A stretch of DNA of 64,000 bases from an uncultured Eubacteriales bacterium. GTDB lineage: Bacteria > Bacillota > Clostridia > Christensenellales > Aristaeellaceae. Location: contig CACWXP010000012.1 in the NCBI GenBank assembly GCA_902764875.1, positions 1-64,000 of the forward strand. Reading direction: 5' to 3'. This document shows, piece by piece, positions 30,695 to 39,692 of this stretch. Within the stretch, counting starts at the first letter, position 1, and each line of letters starts with the position of its first letter. A model generated the notes under the pieces. That model saw only the letters and a list, made by a program, of their open reading frames with translations, searched no databases and was not told the DNA's origin. The translations under genes were made by a program, and so were the position numbers.

Positions 30695-31749
30695 AAAGAA
30701 AGCGGCTGACGGCGGCGCTCTGGGCGATGCTTTTTGCGGTGCTTTCGGTTTTGTTTGCTTCGGCCGAAAACGCGCCGGAATGGGCGGACGCGGAGGAAAC
30801 CGTGATCGGGGAGACGCCGGAAGTGACTTCGGCAACGGAGAGCGCCCCGGCATGGGCGGACGTTACGCTGAACAGCCGCGGATTTCTGGACGAGGGCGAA
30901 TACGTGCTGGAGGACGCGGAGAACGGACACTGGATGTTCGTGAACGGGACGCTGCGGATTCAGATCGAACGGACCTTTGAAACCCCGGAGAAGATCCGGA
31001 AGAAGGACGCGGAACAGACTTTCAACTGCTTTACAACAGAGATTTGGTGCGACACGGAGGCGGGGGAACTGCCCGTGACCCTGTGGGCAGATCCGGACGC
31101 GCCGGGCAATATCAACAAAACGAAAACGGTGGCCGATATCGCCGCGGAACAGGGAGCTGTTTTCGCGGCGAGCACGGATCTTTTTACCGCGCGGATACAG
31201 GAAAAGCGCACGGGGATCGTGATCCGGAACGGAGAAATCCTTTACGACGGAAAAAACAGGCACCGGGCCGGATCGCGGCCGCCCTACGACACGCTGGCGA
31301 TATATGATGACGGGCACATCGACAGCTTTGTGCCGGCGGACAGGCGGGCGGAGGAATATCTGGCGGAAGGCGCTGTTCAGGTTTACACCTTCGGGCCGGT
31401 GCTGGTGCGGAACGGGGAGATTCCGGAAGAGATCGCACGGAAATACGACCGGAACCTGAACCCCATGCACGCCTTCGGGATGATCGCGCCGGGGCACTAT
31501 ATTGACGTGATGTGCGAAGGACGGATGAAATCGCTGAACGGTTCCACAGGCGTCAACATCGAGACCATGGCGCGGATCATGAAAGAAAAGGGATGCAGCA
31601 TTGCGGTGAACCTGGACGGGGGCGACACGGCGGTGATCGCGTTCATGGGGAAACAGCTGAACATGGTCGGGAAGAAGATCAACGGAAAGGTGACCGGCAC
31701 GGCAGGACGGCAGACCTGCGAAGTGATGGCGTTCGGCGTGCGGCGGTAG
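30691..31749 (+). CDS. Phosphodiester glycosidase family protein (NAGPA domain), secreted
   Basis: 352 residues. A signal peptide (MKRKRLTAALWAMLFAVLSVLFASA) leads to an acidic linker and a ~250-residue NAGPA domain. Typical segments are AASTDLF, GIVIRNGEILYD, FGPVLVRNGEI, PMHAFGMIAPGHYIDVMCEG and the C-terminal AVNLDGGDTAVIAFMGK. The domain removes GlcNAc from phosphodiester-linked sugars in characterised members, so a cell-wall or exopolysaccharide role is likely. ATG 30691 overlaps the rimI stop by 4 nt, an odd operon partner for t6A genes. Confidence 0.85.
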   Translation: MKRKRLTAALWAMLFAVLSVLFASAENAPEWADAEETVIGETPEVTSATESAPAWADVTLNSRGFLDEGEYVLEDAENGHWMFVNGTLRIQIERTFETPEKIRKKDAEQTFNCFTTEIWCDTEAGELPVTLWADPDAPGNINKTKTVADIAAEQGAVFAASTDLFTARIQEKRTGIVIRNGEILYDGKNRHRAGSRPPYDTLAIYDDGHIDSFVPADRRAEEYLAEGAVQVYTFGPVLVRNGEIPEEIARKYDRNLNPMHAFGMIAPGHYIDVMCEGRMKSLNGSTGVNIETMARIMKEKGCSIAVNLDGGDTAVIAFMGKQLNMVGKKINGKVTGTAGRQTCEVMAFGVRR

Positions 31750-31912
31750 ATATTTGGACTACAAGCGGAGGAGATGTCACCATATGAAGCATTTCCAGAC
31801 AACATATTCAGGAGGGAAAAACACCGTTCGAAAAGCAAAGTGAAAACGGGGATCGGCCCGTTTCGCCGGAGGGAGAACCGATTTGTTTTGAATGAAAGAA
31901 GGGAAAAGACAG

Positions 31913-32572
31913 ATGAGCCGATACAACCTGTCGGACGACGCGAGCGGGTTTGTGCTGCTGACAGATATCGTACCGGACGCGATCCTTGAGATCCGGTATT
32001 ATTCCACATACAACTTTATCGGCGACCGGATTGATGGCTATGAGCAGCCGGCGGCCCTGCTGACCCGGGAAGCGGCGGAGGCCCTGAAGCTGGTGAGCGA
32101 CGACCTGGCCGGGCAGGGATACCGACTGAAGATTTTTGATACCTACCGGCCGCAGAAGGCGGTGGCCCATTTCATGCGCTGGGCCCGGGATGAAGAAGAC
32201 GTGCGCATGAAAGCATACTTCTATCCGGAACTGGACAAAAACATCCTGATTCCTCAGGGATACATCGCGGAGCATTCGGGCCACAGCCGCGGCAGCACGG
32301 CGGATCTGACGCTGCTCGACATGCGGACGGGAAAGGAAGCCGACATGGGCGGATCCTTTGATTACTTCGGGGAGCTGAGCCATTCGGATTACCGCGGGAT
32401 CACGGAAGAACAGTACGCGAACCGGATGCTTCTTCGGGAAGCGATGACGCGGCGGGGATTTATGCCGCTGACAGAGGAATGGTGGCATTTCACGCTGAAG
32501 GACGAGCCGTATCCGGATACCTATTTCACCTTCCCGGTGAGATTTGATTCGGTCGCGGAAAACCGGAGATAA
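31913..32572 (+). CDS. D-alanyl-D-alanine dipeptidase (VanX-like, M15D)
   Basis: 219 residues. Zinc and catalytic motifs of the M15 family are present: SGHSRGSTADLTLLD (His and Asp ligands) and EEWWHFTL (catalytic Glu, His ligand). FDTYRPQKAV carries the substrate Arg. These enzymes cleave D-Ala-D-Ala; without vanH/vanA nearby, recycling of wall dipeptides is more likely than glycopeptide resistance. ATG 31913 is 10 nt after AAGGGA; ATG 31892 is an alternative. Its last 47 bp overlap the convergent phosphatase gene. Confidence 0.88.
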   Translation: MSRYNLSDDASGFVLLTDIVPDAILEIRYYSTYNFIGDRIDGYEQPAALLTREAAEALKLVSDDLAGQGYRLKIFDTYRPQKAVAHFMRWARDEEDVRMKAYFYPELDKNILIPQGYIAEHSGHSRGSTADLTLLDMRTGKEADMGGSFDYFGELSHSDYRGITEEQYANRMLLREAMTRRGFMPLTEEWWHFTLKDEPYPDTYFTFPVRFDSVAENRR

Positions 32573-33245
32573 CAAAAGAGCCGCCCCGGATATGGCGGCC
32601 GTCGTTAACCAGCTCGAGGCGGGGGGTGTTGAGCGACCCGGGCCTCCGGTCCAGACGGAGAACGGTGATACCCGTGAATTCCAGATGAAACAGGGCGCAG
32701 GCAAAGGGGAAGGGCAGATTCAGCATATGCCCCATGGCCGCGCCGGAAGAACCGCCGTGGCTGAAAAGAGCCACGGTTTTCTGATCATCATTTTCCCGGG
32801 TGCAGCGGTAATAACAGCCCTCCCGCAGGTAGCCGAGGGAGGAAAGCCAGCCGTCAATACCCTCTTCCACCAGATTCACCGAATCGACAGCGGTGTTGTT
32901 GCGGAAAAAGGGAAGGCTGCGCCAGCAGGGATCGTTCAGCGGAAGCCCCTGGCGGGCCATTTCATCCGCGATATCCCAGGGATGGCCGGTGGCAAAGATG
33001 GGGGAGCCGTCGCGGCTGCCCCAGTTCAGTTCGCGCATGAAATCCAGCGTGCGCACCGGAAGGCCGATGGCACGGGACGCGGCGGCGGCCGTTTCCGCGG
33101 CGCGGCCGAGGGGAGAGGACCAGATTTCGCTGATGCCTTCCTCCCGGAGCCTTTCGGCGCAGAGAAGGGCCTGCTGCTTTCCCGTTTCAGTCAGACAGTC
33201 GTGCTGATAATCCGGTTCTCCGTGACGGACAAAAACGATTCTCAT
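32526..33245 (-). CDS. Histidine phosphatase family protein (second copy)
   Basis: 239 residues, paralogous to the protein at 19940-20704. Catalytic His is in VFVRHGEPDYQ, an Arg in SSPLGRAAETA and the late His in ALFSHGGSSGAAMG. The substrate is unknown. The 3' end runs 47 bp into the convergent dipeptidase gene; the C-terminal ~15 residues (SFVISGFPRPNQISPGR) are therefore read antisense to that gene and are probably not conserved. Confidence 0.85.
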   Translation of the reverse strand: MRIVFVRHGEPDYQHDCLTETGKQQALLCAERLREEGISEIWSSPLGRAAETAAAASRAIGLPVRTLDFMRELNWGSRDGSPIFATGHPWDIADEMARQGLPLNDPCWRSLPFFRNNTAVDSVNLVEEGIDGWLSSLGYLREGCYYRCTRENDDQKTVALFSHGGSSGAAMGHMLNLPFPFACALFHLEFTGITVLRLDRRPGSLNTPRLELVNDGRHIRGGSFVISGFPRPNQISPGR

Positions 33246-33388
33246 TCTTCATTCCCACCTGTTCCGATTCATTTCAAGAACTGCTTTGGATTATACCATG
33301 AAAGGCCGGGCTTTGAAAGCGATCCGGCCGGAAAAACGAATCCCGGCAGGGAAATGATTCCGGACGGGATCGGCCGTCCATTTTTTTC

Positions 33389-33417
33389 TTGACACAGGGC
33401 GGGAAGAGTGATACATT
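33389..33417 (+). promoter_or_regulatory. Promoter of rplU-prp-rpmA
   Basis: Perfect TTGACA (33389-33394), a 17-nt spacer and TACATT (33412-33417), about 90 nt upstream of rplU. Confidence 0.65.
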
Positions 33418-33423
33418 ATTGCG

Positions 33424-33509
33424 GTAAGCCGCTCGGGAGAGGTCTGTCCAAATGCGCTTGCGCAACCTCGGAATCCCGGCGAGTATGTAATCAGGAGGTG
33501 CTGTCCCAC
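33424..33509 (+). promoter_or_regulatory. Candidate L21 leader
   Basis: An ~85-nt untranslated leader with GC-rich inverted segments (GCGGTAAGCCGC at 33421-33432; AATGCGCTTGCGCAA around 33452-33466) before AGGAGG. Firmicutes rplU operons often carry an L21-binding leader. The match to that family is positional only. Confidence 0.4.
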
Positions 33510-33818
33510 ATGTACGCTATTATTGCAGCGGGCGGCCGGCAATACCGTGTGTCCCAGGGTGATGTGATCTACATCGACAAAGTCAACCAGGAAGCTGATT
33601 CCAAGATCGATTTCGACGTGCTGATGATCGGCGGCGACGGAGACGTGAAAGTCGGCAACCCCGTTCTGGCAGGCGCCAAGGTTGAAGGCAAGGTTCTGGC
33701 TCAGGTGAAGGGTGAGAAGATCACCGTTTACAAGTACAAGAGCAAGAAGGACTCCAGCCGGAAGATCGGCCACCGTCAGCCCTACACCAAGGTGGAAATC
33801 ACCGGCATCAAGGCATAA
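33510..33818 (+). CDS. rplU: 50S ribosomal protein L21
   Basis: 102 residues. MYAIIAAGGRQYRVSQGDVIYIDK and KKDSSRKIGHRQPYTKVEI are diagnostic. ATG 33510 follows AGGAGG; the longer frame from 33408 reads through the leader. Its TAA shares one base with the prp start codon. Confidence 0.96.
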   Translation: MYAIIAAGGRQYRVSQGDVIYIDKVNQEADSKIDFDVLMIGGDGDVKVGNPVLAGAKVEGKVLAQVKGEKITVYKYKSKKDSSRKIGHRQPYTKVEITGIKA

Positions 33819-34153
33819 TGATTTCCGCGACGATTTATGAGGGAGAAAACGGCTATGCCGCCTGCCGGATTACCGGGCACAGCGGACAGGCCGAAGCGGG
33901 CAGAGACATCGTCTGCGCCGCGGTTTCGATCCTCGGATGCACCTGCGTGAATGCACTGGAAAGCGTGTGCGGCGTGGTTCCCCTGATTGAGGAGAACGAC
34001 GACGGCGTACTCGGATTCCGGCTTCCGGAAACGACCCCGGAAGAAAACGCGAAGGCGCAGATTCTGATGGGCGCCCTGCGACAGGGGCTGGCCGATCTGG
34101 CGGAAGAATTTCCGCAAAACGTGACATTGAAGATTCAACCACTTTCCCATTAA
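33818..34153 (+). CDS. prp: Ribosomal-processing cysteine protease Prp
   Basis: 111 residues (YsxB family). The catalytic residues are in GHSGQAEAGRDIVCAAVS: His of GHSG and Cys of IVCAAVS. Prp removes the N-terminal extension of L27 in Firmicutes, and the extension is present in the downstream rpmA product. It lies between rplU and rpmA, its normal place. Confidence 0.95.
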   Translation: MISATIYEGENGYAACRITGHSGQAEAGRDIVCAAVSILGCTCVNALESVCGVVPLIEENDDGVLGFRLPETTPEENAKAQILMGALRQGLADLAEEFPQNVTLKIQPLSH

Positions 34154-34171
34154 AGAACGGAGGAAACGACC

Positions 34172-34471
34172 ATGATGAAGCTTAATCTGCAGCAATTCGC
34201 TCATAAAAAAGGTATGGGCTCCACCCGGAACGGCCGCGACAGCGAAAGCAAGCGGCTCGGACCGAAGCGGGCGGACGGCCAGATGGCCCTCGCGGGCAAC
34301 ATTCTTGTGCGTCAGCGCGGCACCCATATCCATCCCGGCCACAATGTCGGCATCGGCAAGGACGACACCCTGTTCGCCAAGACCACGGGCATCGTTCGTT
34401 TTGAGCGCATGGGCAAGGATCGCAAACAGGTTTCCGTGTATCCCGTGGAGACCGCGGCCGAGGCTCAGTAA
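34172..34471 (+). CDS. rpmA: 50S ribosomal protein L27 (with Prp-cleaved extension)
   Basis: 99 residues. The N-terminus [24 protein letters not shown] contains the Prp recognition sequence LNLQQF, with cleavage expected after Phe, so the mature protein starts AHKKG. L27's mature N-terminus reaches the peptidyl-transferase centre. It is the last gene of the operon and is followed by a terminator. Confidence 0.96.
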   Translation: MMKLNLQQFAHKKGMGSTRNGRDSESKRLGPKRADGQMALAGNILVRQRGTHIHPGHNVGIGKDDTLFAKTTGIVRFERMGKDRKQVSVYPVETAAEAQ

Positions 34472-34487
34472 GAGAGTTTGGGAAGAA

Positions 34488-34517
34488 TGGGCTGTTGCGG
34501 TGCAACAGCCCATTTTA
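34488..34517 (+). terminator. Terminator after rpmA
   Basis: TGGGCTGTTGC (34488-34498) pairs with GCAACAGCCCA (34502-34512) around GGT, followed by TTTTAAT, 16 nt after the rpmA stop. Confidence 0.88.
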
Positions 34518-34539
34518 ATACAGAAGAGGGGGTAAAGCC

Positions 34540-36555
34540 ATGGAAAAGAAGACCTTCTACATCACCACGCCGATTTATTATCCTTCCGGCAACATGACGA
34601 TCGGCCACACGTATACGACGGTGGCGGCGGACACGATGACCCGGTTCCGGCGAATGCAGGGATATGACACGTACTTCCTGACGGGGACCGACGAACACGG
34701 CCAGAAGATTGAAAAAAAGGCGGCGGAAGCGGGCGTCACCCCCATTCAGTACGTCGACAAAATCGTGGCGGAGACCAAGGAACTTTGGAAACTGATGGAC
34801 ATCGAATACGACGATTTCATCCGGACCACGGAAGAACGCCACATCAAAATTGTTCAGAAGATTTTCCGGCAGTTCTATGAGCAGGGGGATATTTATAAGG
34901 CCGAATATGAAGGCATGTATTGCACGCCCTGCGAAAGCTTCTGGACGCCCACACAGCTGGTTGAAAAGGACGGGGTGAAGGTTTGCCCCGACTGCGGACG
35001 GCCCTGTCAGCCCATGCGGGAAGAAAGCTATTTCTTCAAGATGAGCAAATATCAGGACTGGCTGATCGATTATATCGAGACGCATCCGGACTTCATTCAG
35101 CCGGCGAAGCGGGCCAACGAGATGCTGACCAACTTTCTGCGGCCGGGGCTGCAGGACCTGTGCGTGAGCCGGACGAGCGTGAAATGGGGCGTGCCGGTGG
35201 ACTTCGACGAGAAGCACACGGTGTACGTATGGATTGACGCGCTGAGCAACTACATTACCGCGCTGGGCTACGGCACGGAACACGACGAGCTGTTCCAAAA
35301 GTATTGGCCGGCGGACATCCACCTGGTGGGCAAGGAAATCGTGAGGTTCCACACGATCTACTGGCCGATCATGCTGCACGCGCTGGGACTGCCGCTGCCG
35401 AAACAGGTGTTCGGCCACGGATGGCTGCTGTTCGGAGCGGACCGGATGAGCAAGAGCAAGGGCAACGTGGTTTATCCGGAACCCATCGTCGCGCGCTACG
35501 GCGTGGATCCGCTGCGGTATTACCTGATGCGGGAGATGCCCTTCGGCGCGGACGGCAACTATACGAACGAAAGCTTCCTGACCCGGATGAACGCCGACCT
35601 GGCCAACGACCTGGGCAACCTGGTGAGCCGGACGGTGGCGATGATCGAGAAATACTTTGACGGCGTGCTGCCGGCATGGACCGACGCGACGGATCCGGAA
35701 CTGGACACGCCGCTGAAGGAGCATTGCGCCGCACTGCCCGGCCTTGTGGGCGAGCAGATGGACAAGCTGCAGTTTTCCCAGGCGCTGGCCGAGATCTGGA
35801 AGGTGATCGGCGAATGCAACAAATACATCGACCTGACGCAGCCCTGGATGCTGGGAAAGGATCCGGAGAAGAAGGACCGGCTTGCGAACGTGATGCTGAC
35901 GCTGGCGGAATGCGTACGGTTTGCGGCGGTGCTGATCGGACCGTTTATGCCCTCCACGCCGGCGCGGATCTTTGCGCAGCTGGGCGTTACGGATGACAAG
36001 CTGAAGAGCTGGGAAAGCCTCGGAACCTTCGGCCTGCTGCCCGCGGGTACAAAGGTTTGCAAGGGCGAAGCGCTGTTCCCCCGAATCGACGTGAACAAGG
36101 AACTGGAAGCCCTCGCCGGTGGCAAGGACGCCAAGGAAGCCGGGAAGGAAGCCAAGAAGGCCGAAAAGGAAGAAAAGAAGCAGGAAAAGAAGGCCGACAA
36201 GAAACACGAAGAGCCGGAGTATCCGGCGGAGATTCCGATTGACGACTTCTTCAGGTGCAAGATTCAGGTTGCACGGGTTGTCGCGTGCGAAAAGGTTGAG
36301 AAGAGCAGCAAGCTGCTGAAATTCCGGCTGAGCCTCGGCAAGGACGGGGAGAGAACCGTCGTGAGCGGCATCCAGAAATGGTACGATCCGGAAACGCTGG
36401 TGGGCCGCCAGGTGGCGGTGATCACCAACCTGAAGACGGCAAAGCTGGCCGGCATCGAGAGCCAGGGGATGATCCTGAGCGCGATGGACGACAGCGGAAA
36501 CCTGCGCCTGATGACCGTTGAGGAAGGCGTGGAAGACGGAGCGATCATCGGATGA
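34540..36555 (+). CDS. metG: Methionine--tRNA ligase
   Basis: 671 residues. HIGH motif: MTIGHTYTT; zinc knuckle: CTPCESFW...CPDCGRPC; WIDALSNYITALGY; KMSKS loop: DRMSKSKGNV. A Lys/Glu/Ala-rich linker (~525-565) leads to a C-terminal Trbp111-type tRNA-binding domain (DDFFRCKIQVARVVACEKVE), as in dimeric MetRS. The linker is unusually repetitive in AK and EK. It overlaps tatD by 4 nt (ATGA). Confidence 0.96.
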   Translation: MEKKTFYITTPIYYPSGNMTIGHTYTTVAADTMTRFRRMQGYDTYFLTGTDEHGQKIEKKAAEAGVTPIQYVDKIVAETKELWKLMDIEYDDFIRTTEERHIKIVQKIFRQFYEQGDIYKAEYEGMYCTPCESFWTPTQLVEKDGVKVCPDCGRPCQPMREESYFFKMSKYQDWLIDYIETHPDFIQPAKRANEMLTNFLRPGLQDLCVSRTSVKWGVPVDFDEKHTVYVWIDALSNYITALGYGTEHDELFQKYWPADIHLVGKEIVRFHTIYWPIMLHALGLPLPKQVFGHGWLLFGADRMSKSKGNVVYPEPIVARYGVDPLRYYLMREMPFGADGNYTNESFLTRMNADLANDLGNLVSRTVAMIEKYFDGVLPAWTDATDPELDTPLKEHCAALPGLVGEQMDKLQFSQALAEIWKVIGECNKYIDLTQPWMLGKDPEKKDRLANVMLTLAECVRFAAVLIGPFMPSTPARIFAQLGVTDDKLKSWESLGTFGLLPAGTKVCKGEALFPRIDVNKELEALAGGKDAKEAGKEAKKAEKEEKKQEKKADKKHEEPEYPAEIPIDDFFRCKIQVARVVACEKVEKSSKLLKFRLSLGKDGERTVVSGIQKWYDPETLVGRQVAVITNLKTAKLAGIESQGMILSAMDDSGNLRLMTVEEGVEDGAIIG

Positions 36556-37328
36556 CAGAATGGTTTGACAGCCACTGCCATGTGGACGAAGAACAATTTA
36601 ACGAAGACAGGGATACCGTGCTGGCGCGCATGCGCGAGCACGGTATTACCCGTTTTGCGGTGATCGGCAGCGACATGGAAACCTCGCGGCGGGCGATTGC
36701 CTTTGCGGAGAACCATGCGGGCGCCGTTGCCGTCGGCGGGATTCACCCGCACGAAGCCAAAGGATTCCGGGAAGAGGACTGCGGGGAAATCGCACGGTGG
36801 TGGAAAGAAGGAAAGATCCGGGCCATCGGGGAGATCGGACTGGACTACTACTACGACCACAGCCCGAGGGAAGTCCAACGGGCGGTCTGCAGGCGGCAGA
36901 TGGAGCTGGCATACGAACTGGGAGCGCCGGTGGTCTATCACATCCGGGACGCCCACGGGGAGATGCTGGACATCATGCGGGAGATGAAACCGAAGCTGAC
37001 CGGGGGAATCATTCACTGCTTTTCCGGCAGTGCGGAAACGGCCAAAGAATATTTAAGGCTCGGGTATTATATTTCCTTCGCGGGACCGCTGACCTTCAAA
37101 AAAGCGCCGAAGCTTCAGGAGGCGGCGAAGCTGATTCCGAGGGACCGGCTGCTGATTGAGACGGACAGCCCCTACATGGCGCCGGAACCGGTGCGGGGGC
37201 GGCGGAACGAGCCGGCGAACGTGCGGTACGTCGGGATGAAACTGGCGGAACTGCGCGGGGAGACGGCGGAAGAGGTTGCGGCTTATACGACGGAGAACGC
37301 GATGCGGGTTTACGGGATTTTAGAATGA
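36552..37328 (+). CDS. tatD: TatD family metal-dependent hydrolase
   Basis: A 258-residue TIM-barrel nuclease/hydrolase. DSHCHVDEEQF holds the metal His pair; IGEIGLDYYYDHSPREVQ, GIIHCFSGSAETA and ETDSPYMAPEPVRGRRNEPANV are the other signature segments. It is placed after metG, the common Firmicutes order. TatD proteins act as 3'-5' DNases or D-aminoacyl hydrolases; the role here is unproven. Confidence 0.93.
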   Translation: MTEWFDSHCHVDEEQFNEDRDTVLARMREHGITRFAVIGSDMETSRRAIAFAENHAGAVAVGGIHPHEAKGFREEDCGEIARWWKEGKIRAIGEIGLDYYYDHSPREVQRAVCRRQMELAYELGAPVVYHIRDAHGEMLDIMREMKPKLTGGIIHCFSGSAETAKEYLRLGYYISFAGPLTFKKAPKLQEAAKLIPRDRLLIETDSPYMAPEPVRGRRNEPANVRYVGMKLAELRGETAEEVAAYTTENAMRVYGILE

Positions 37329-37339
37329 GGGTTGGAAGA

Positions 37340-39688
37340 ATGACTACACTGCGGGAACTGAAACCGGGAGAGAGCGGACGGATTGAGGAAGTCGGCGGCG
37401 AGGGGGCCCTGCGGCAGCATTTTCTGGACATGGGACTGATTCCGGGGTGCGACGTGACGGTGGTGAAGCTGGCGCCGATGGGAGATCCCATGGAACTGAT
37501 GATCCGGGGATACGAACTGACGCTGCGGCTGGACGACGCGGCACAGATCCGCGTTTCACCGACGGAAAAAGCGCCGGAGGAAAAGGAAACCGGGGAAAGG
37601 GAAGAAACTCCGCACCCGGGCCTCGGCGAGGAGGGCATATTCCATCCAAAGGGAACGGGAGATCCTCTGCCGGAGGGAATGATGCTGACCTTTGCCCTTG
37701 TCGGAAACCAAAACAGCGGAAAGACGACGCTGTTTAACCAGCTGACGGGAAGCAACCAGCACGTCGGCAACTTTCCCGGGGTGACGGTGGACCGGAAGGA
37801 CGGCATGATCCGGGGACATAAGAACACCTCCATCACGGACCTGCCGGGGATTTATTCCATGAGCCCTTATTCCAGCGAGGAGCTGGTTTCCAGGGACTTT
37901 GTGCTGAAGGAAAAACCCAAGGCGATCATCAATATCGTCGACGCCACAAACATGGAGCGAAACCTGTATCTGACGATGCAGCTGCTGAAGATGAAGATTC
38001 CCATGGTTGTGGCGCTGAACATGATGGACGAGCTTCGGAGAAACGGCGGTACGGTTGACATCAACCGGATGGAAGCCATGCTGGGGGTGCCCGTGGTTCC
38101 GATTTCTGCGGCGAAGAACGCAGGCATTGACGAACTGGTGCGTCACGCGATCCACATCGCCAAATATCAGGAAAAACCGCTGGAGCAGGATTTCTGCAGC
38201 CCGGAGGATCACGACGGATCCATGCACCGGGCACTGCACGCGGTGGCGCACCTGATCGAGGACCACGCGGAACGCACGGGGATTCCGGTTGAATTCGCTG
38301 CGGAAAAGCTGATTGAAGGCGATATGCTGATTGCAGAACAGATGGAACTGGACGAGAACGAGAAAGAGGTTCTCGGGCACATTGTGCTGCAAATGGAAAA
38401 AGAACGCGGCCTGGACGCGAGCGCGGCCATGGCGGACATGCGGTTCGACTATATTGAACGGGTTTGCGACACCTGCCTGATCCGGCCGCGGGAAAGCAGG
38501 GAACACGCCCGCAGCCGGAAAATAGACCGGATTCTCACGGGAAAATATACGGCGATCCCACTGTTCATCGGAATTATGGGGTTGGTGTTTTTCCTGACAT
38601 TCTTCCTGATCGGGCCGTGGCTGCAGGGCCTGCTTGAAACGGGGATCGGATCACTGCAGGATCTGGCGGAACAGGGAATGGAGCGTGTTCACGTGAACGC
38701 GGTGATCCAGAGCCTGGTGAAGGACGGCATCTTCGAGGGCGTCGGGAGCGTAATCAGCTTCCTGCCGCTGATCGTGCTGCTGTTTTTCTTCCTGAGCCTG
38801 CTGGAGGACAGCGGCTACATTGCGCGGGTGGCTTTCGTGATGGACAAGCTGCTGCGTAAAATCGGCCTGAGCGGACGAAGCATCGTGCCGATGCTGATCG
38901 GCTTCGGATGCACGGTGCCGGCGGTGATGAGCACCCGGACGCTGCCCAGCGACCGGGACCGGAAGATGACGATCCTGCTGACACCGTTCATGAGCTGCAC
39001 GGCTAAGCTGCCGATCTACAGCTTTTTCGTGACGTCATTCTTCCCGCGAAGCAGCTGGATGATCATTACGGGACTGTATCTGCTCGGAATTGTAACCGGG
39101 ATTCTTTTCGCACTGATATACAGAAAAACCATCTTCAAAGGAAACGCGGTTCCCTTTGTGATGGAGCTTCCGAACTATCGGATCCCCAGCCCGCGGAACG
39201 TGCTGCAGCTGCTTTGGGAAAAGGCGAAGGACTTTCTGCAGCGGGCTTTCACGGTGATCCTGATCGCGACGATCGTGGTCTGGTTCCTGAAAAACTTCAA
39301 TTTCCACCTGGACATGGTGGAGGAACCGGAAAGCATGCTGGCAACCATTTCCGGCGTGCTGACGCCTTTGTTCAGGCCCCTGGGCATGGGTGACTGGCGG
39401 CTGGTGACTTCGCTGTTCGGCGGATTCATGGCCAAGGAAAGTGTCGTTTCCGTGACGCGAGTGCTGTTTGCGGCGGAAGGCGGCATTAAGGCTGCCATTT
39501 CCTCGCTGACTGCAGTTTGCATGCTGGTGTTCTGCCTGCTCTACACACCGTGCGTGGCCGCAATTGCCGCCATCCGGCGGGAAATGGGTACAAAATGGGC
39601 TTTGTTTACGGTGCTTTGGCAATGCGGAATCGCCTGGGTTGCCGCGCTGATCGTGCGGCTGATCGGGATGCTGCTGGGAGTGGGGTGA
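37340..39688 (+). CDS. feoB: Ferrous iron transporter FeoB with fused FeoA domain
   Basis: 782 residues. Residues ~1-75 form an SH3-like FeoA domain (LRELKPGESGRIEEVGGEGALRQHFLDMGL). An acidic/Pro linker leads to the FeoB G domain: GNQNSGKTTLFN (G1), DLPGIYSM (G3) and NMMDE (G4). The membrane part carries the two Gate motifs and FLPLIVLLFFFLSLLEDSGYIARVAFVMD. It imports Fe2+. The start at ATG 37340 follows GAGGG; ATG 37325, overlapping the tatD stop, is an alternative that adds five residues. A tiny Cys-rich FeoB partner gene follows. Confidence 0.93.
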   Translation: MTTLRELKPGESGRIEEVGGEGALRQHFLDMGLIPGCDVTVVKLAPMGDPMELMIRGYELTLRLDDAAQIRVSPTEKAPEEKETGEREETPHPGLGEEGIFHPKGTGDPLPEGMMLTFALVGNQNSGKTTLFNQLTGSNQHVGNFPGVTVDRKDGMIRGHKNTSITDLPGIYSMSPYSSEELVSRDFVLKEKPKAIINIVDATNMERNLYLTMQLLKMKIPMVVALNMMDELRRNGGTVDINRMEAMLGVPVVPISAAKNAGIDELVRHAIHIAKYQEKPLEQDFCSPEDHDGSMHRALHAVAHLIEDHAERTGIPVEFAAEKLIEGDMLIAEQMELDENEKEVLGHIVLQMEKERGLDASAAMADMRFDYIERVCDTCLIRPRESREHARSRKIDRILTGKYTAIPLFIGIMGLVFFLTFFLIGPWLQGLLETGIGSLQDLAEQGMERVHVNAVIQSLVKDGIFEGVGSVISFLPLIVLLFFFLSLLEDSGYIARVAFVMDKLLRKIGLSGRSIVPMLIGFGCTVPAVMSTRTLPSDRDRKMTILLTPFMSCTAKLPIYSFFVTSFFPRSSWMIITGLYLLGIVTGILFALIYRKTIFKGNAVPFVMELPNYRIPSPRNVLQLLWEKAKDFLQRAFTVILIATIVVWFLKNFNFHLDMVEEPESMLATISGVLTPLFRPLGMGDWRLVTSLFGGFMAKESVVSVTRVLFAAEGGIKAAISSLTAVCMLVFCLLYTPCVAAIAAIRREMGTKWALFTVLWQCGIAWVAALIVRLIGMLLGVG

Positions 39689-39692
39689 CAGG

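Noticed and set aside
31750-31912. Possible 19-codon peptide starting at ATG 31784
   Set aside because: It has a GGAGGAG ahead but no recognisable features; too short to support.
31913-32572. Vancomycin-resistance locus
   Set aside because: VanX-like dipeptidase only; no vanH, vanA/B, vanR or vanS nearby, so resistance is not supported.
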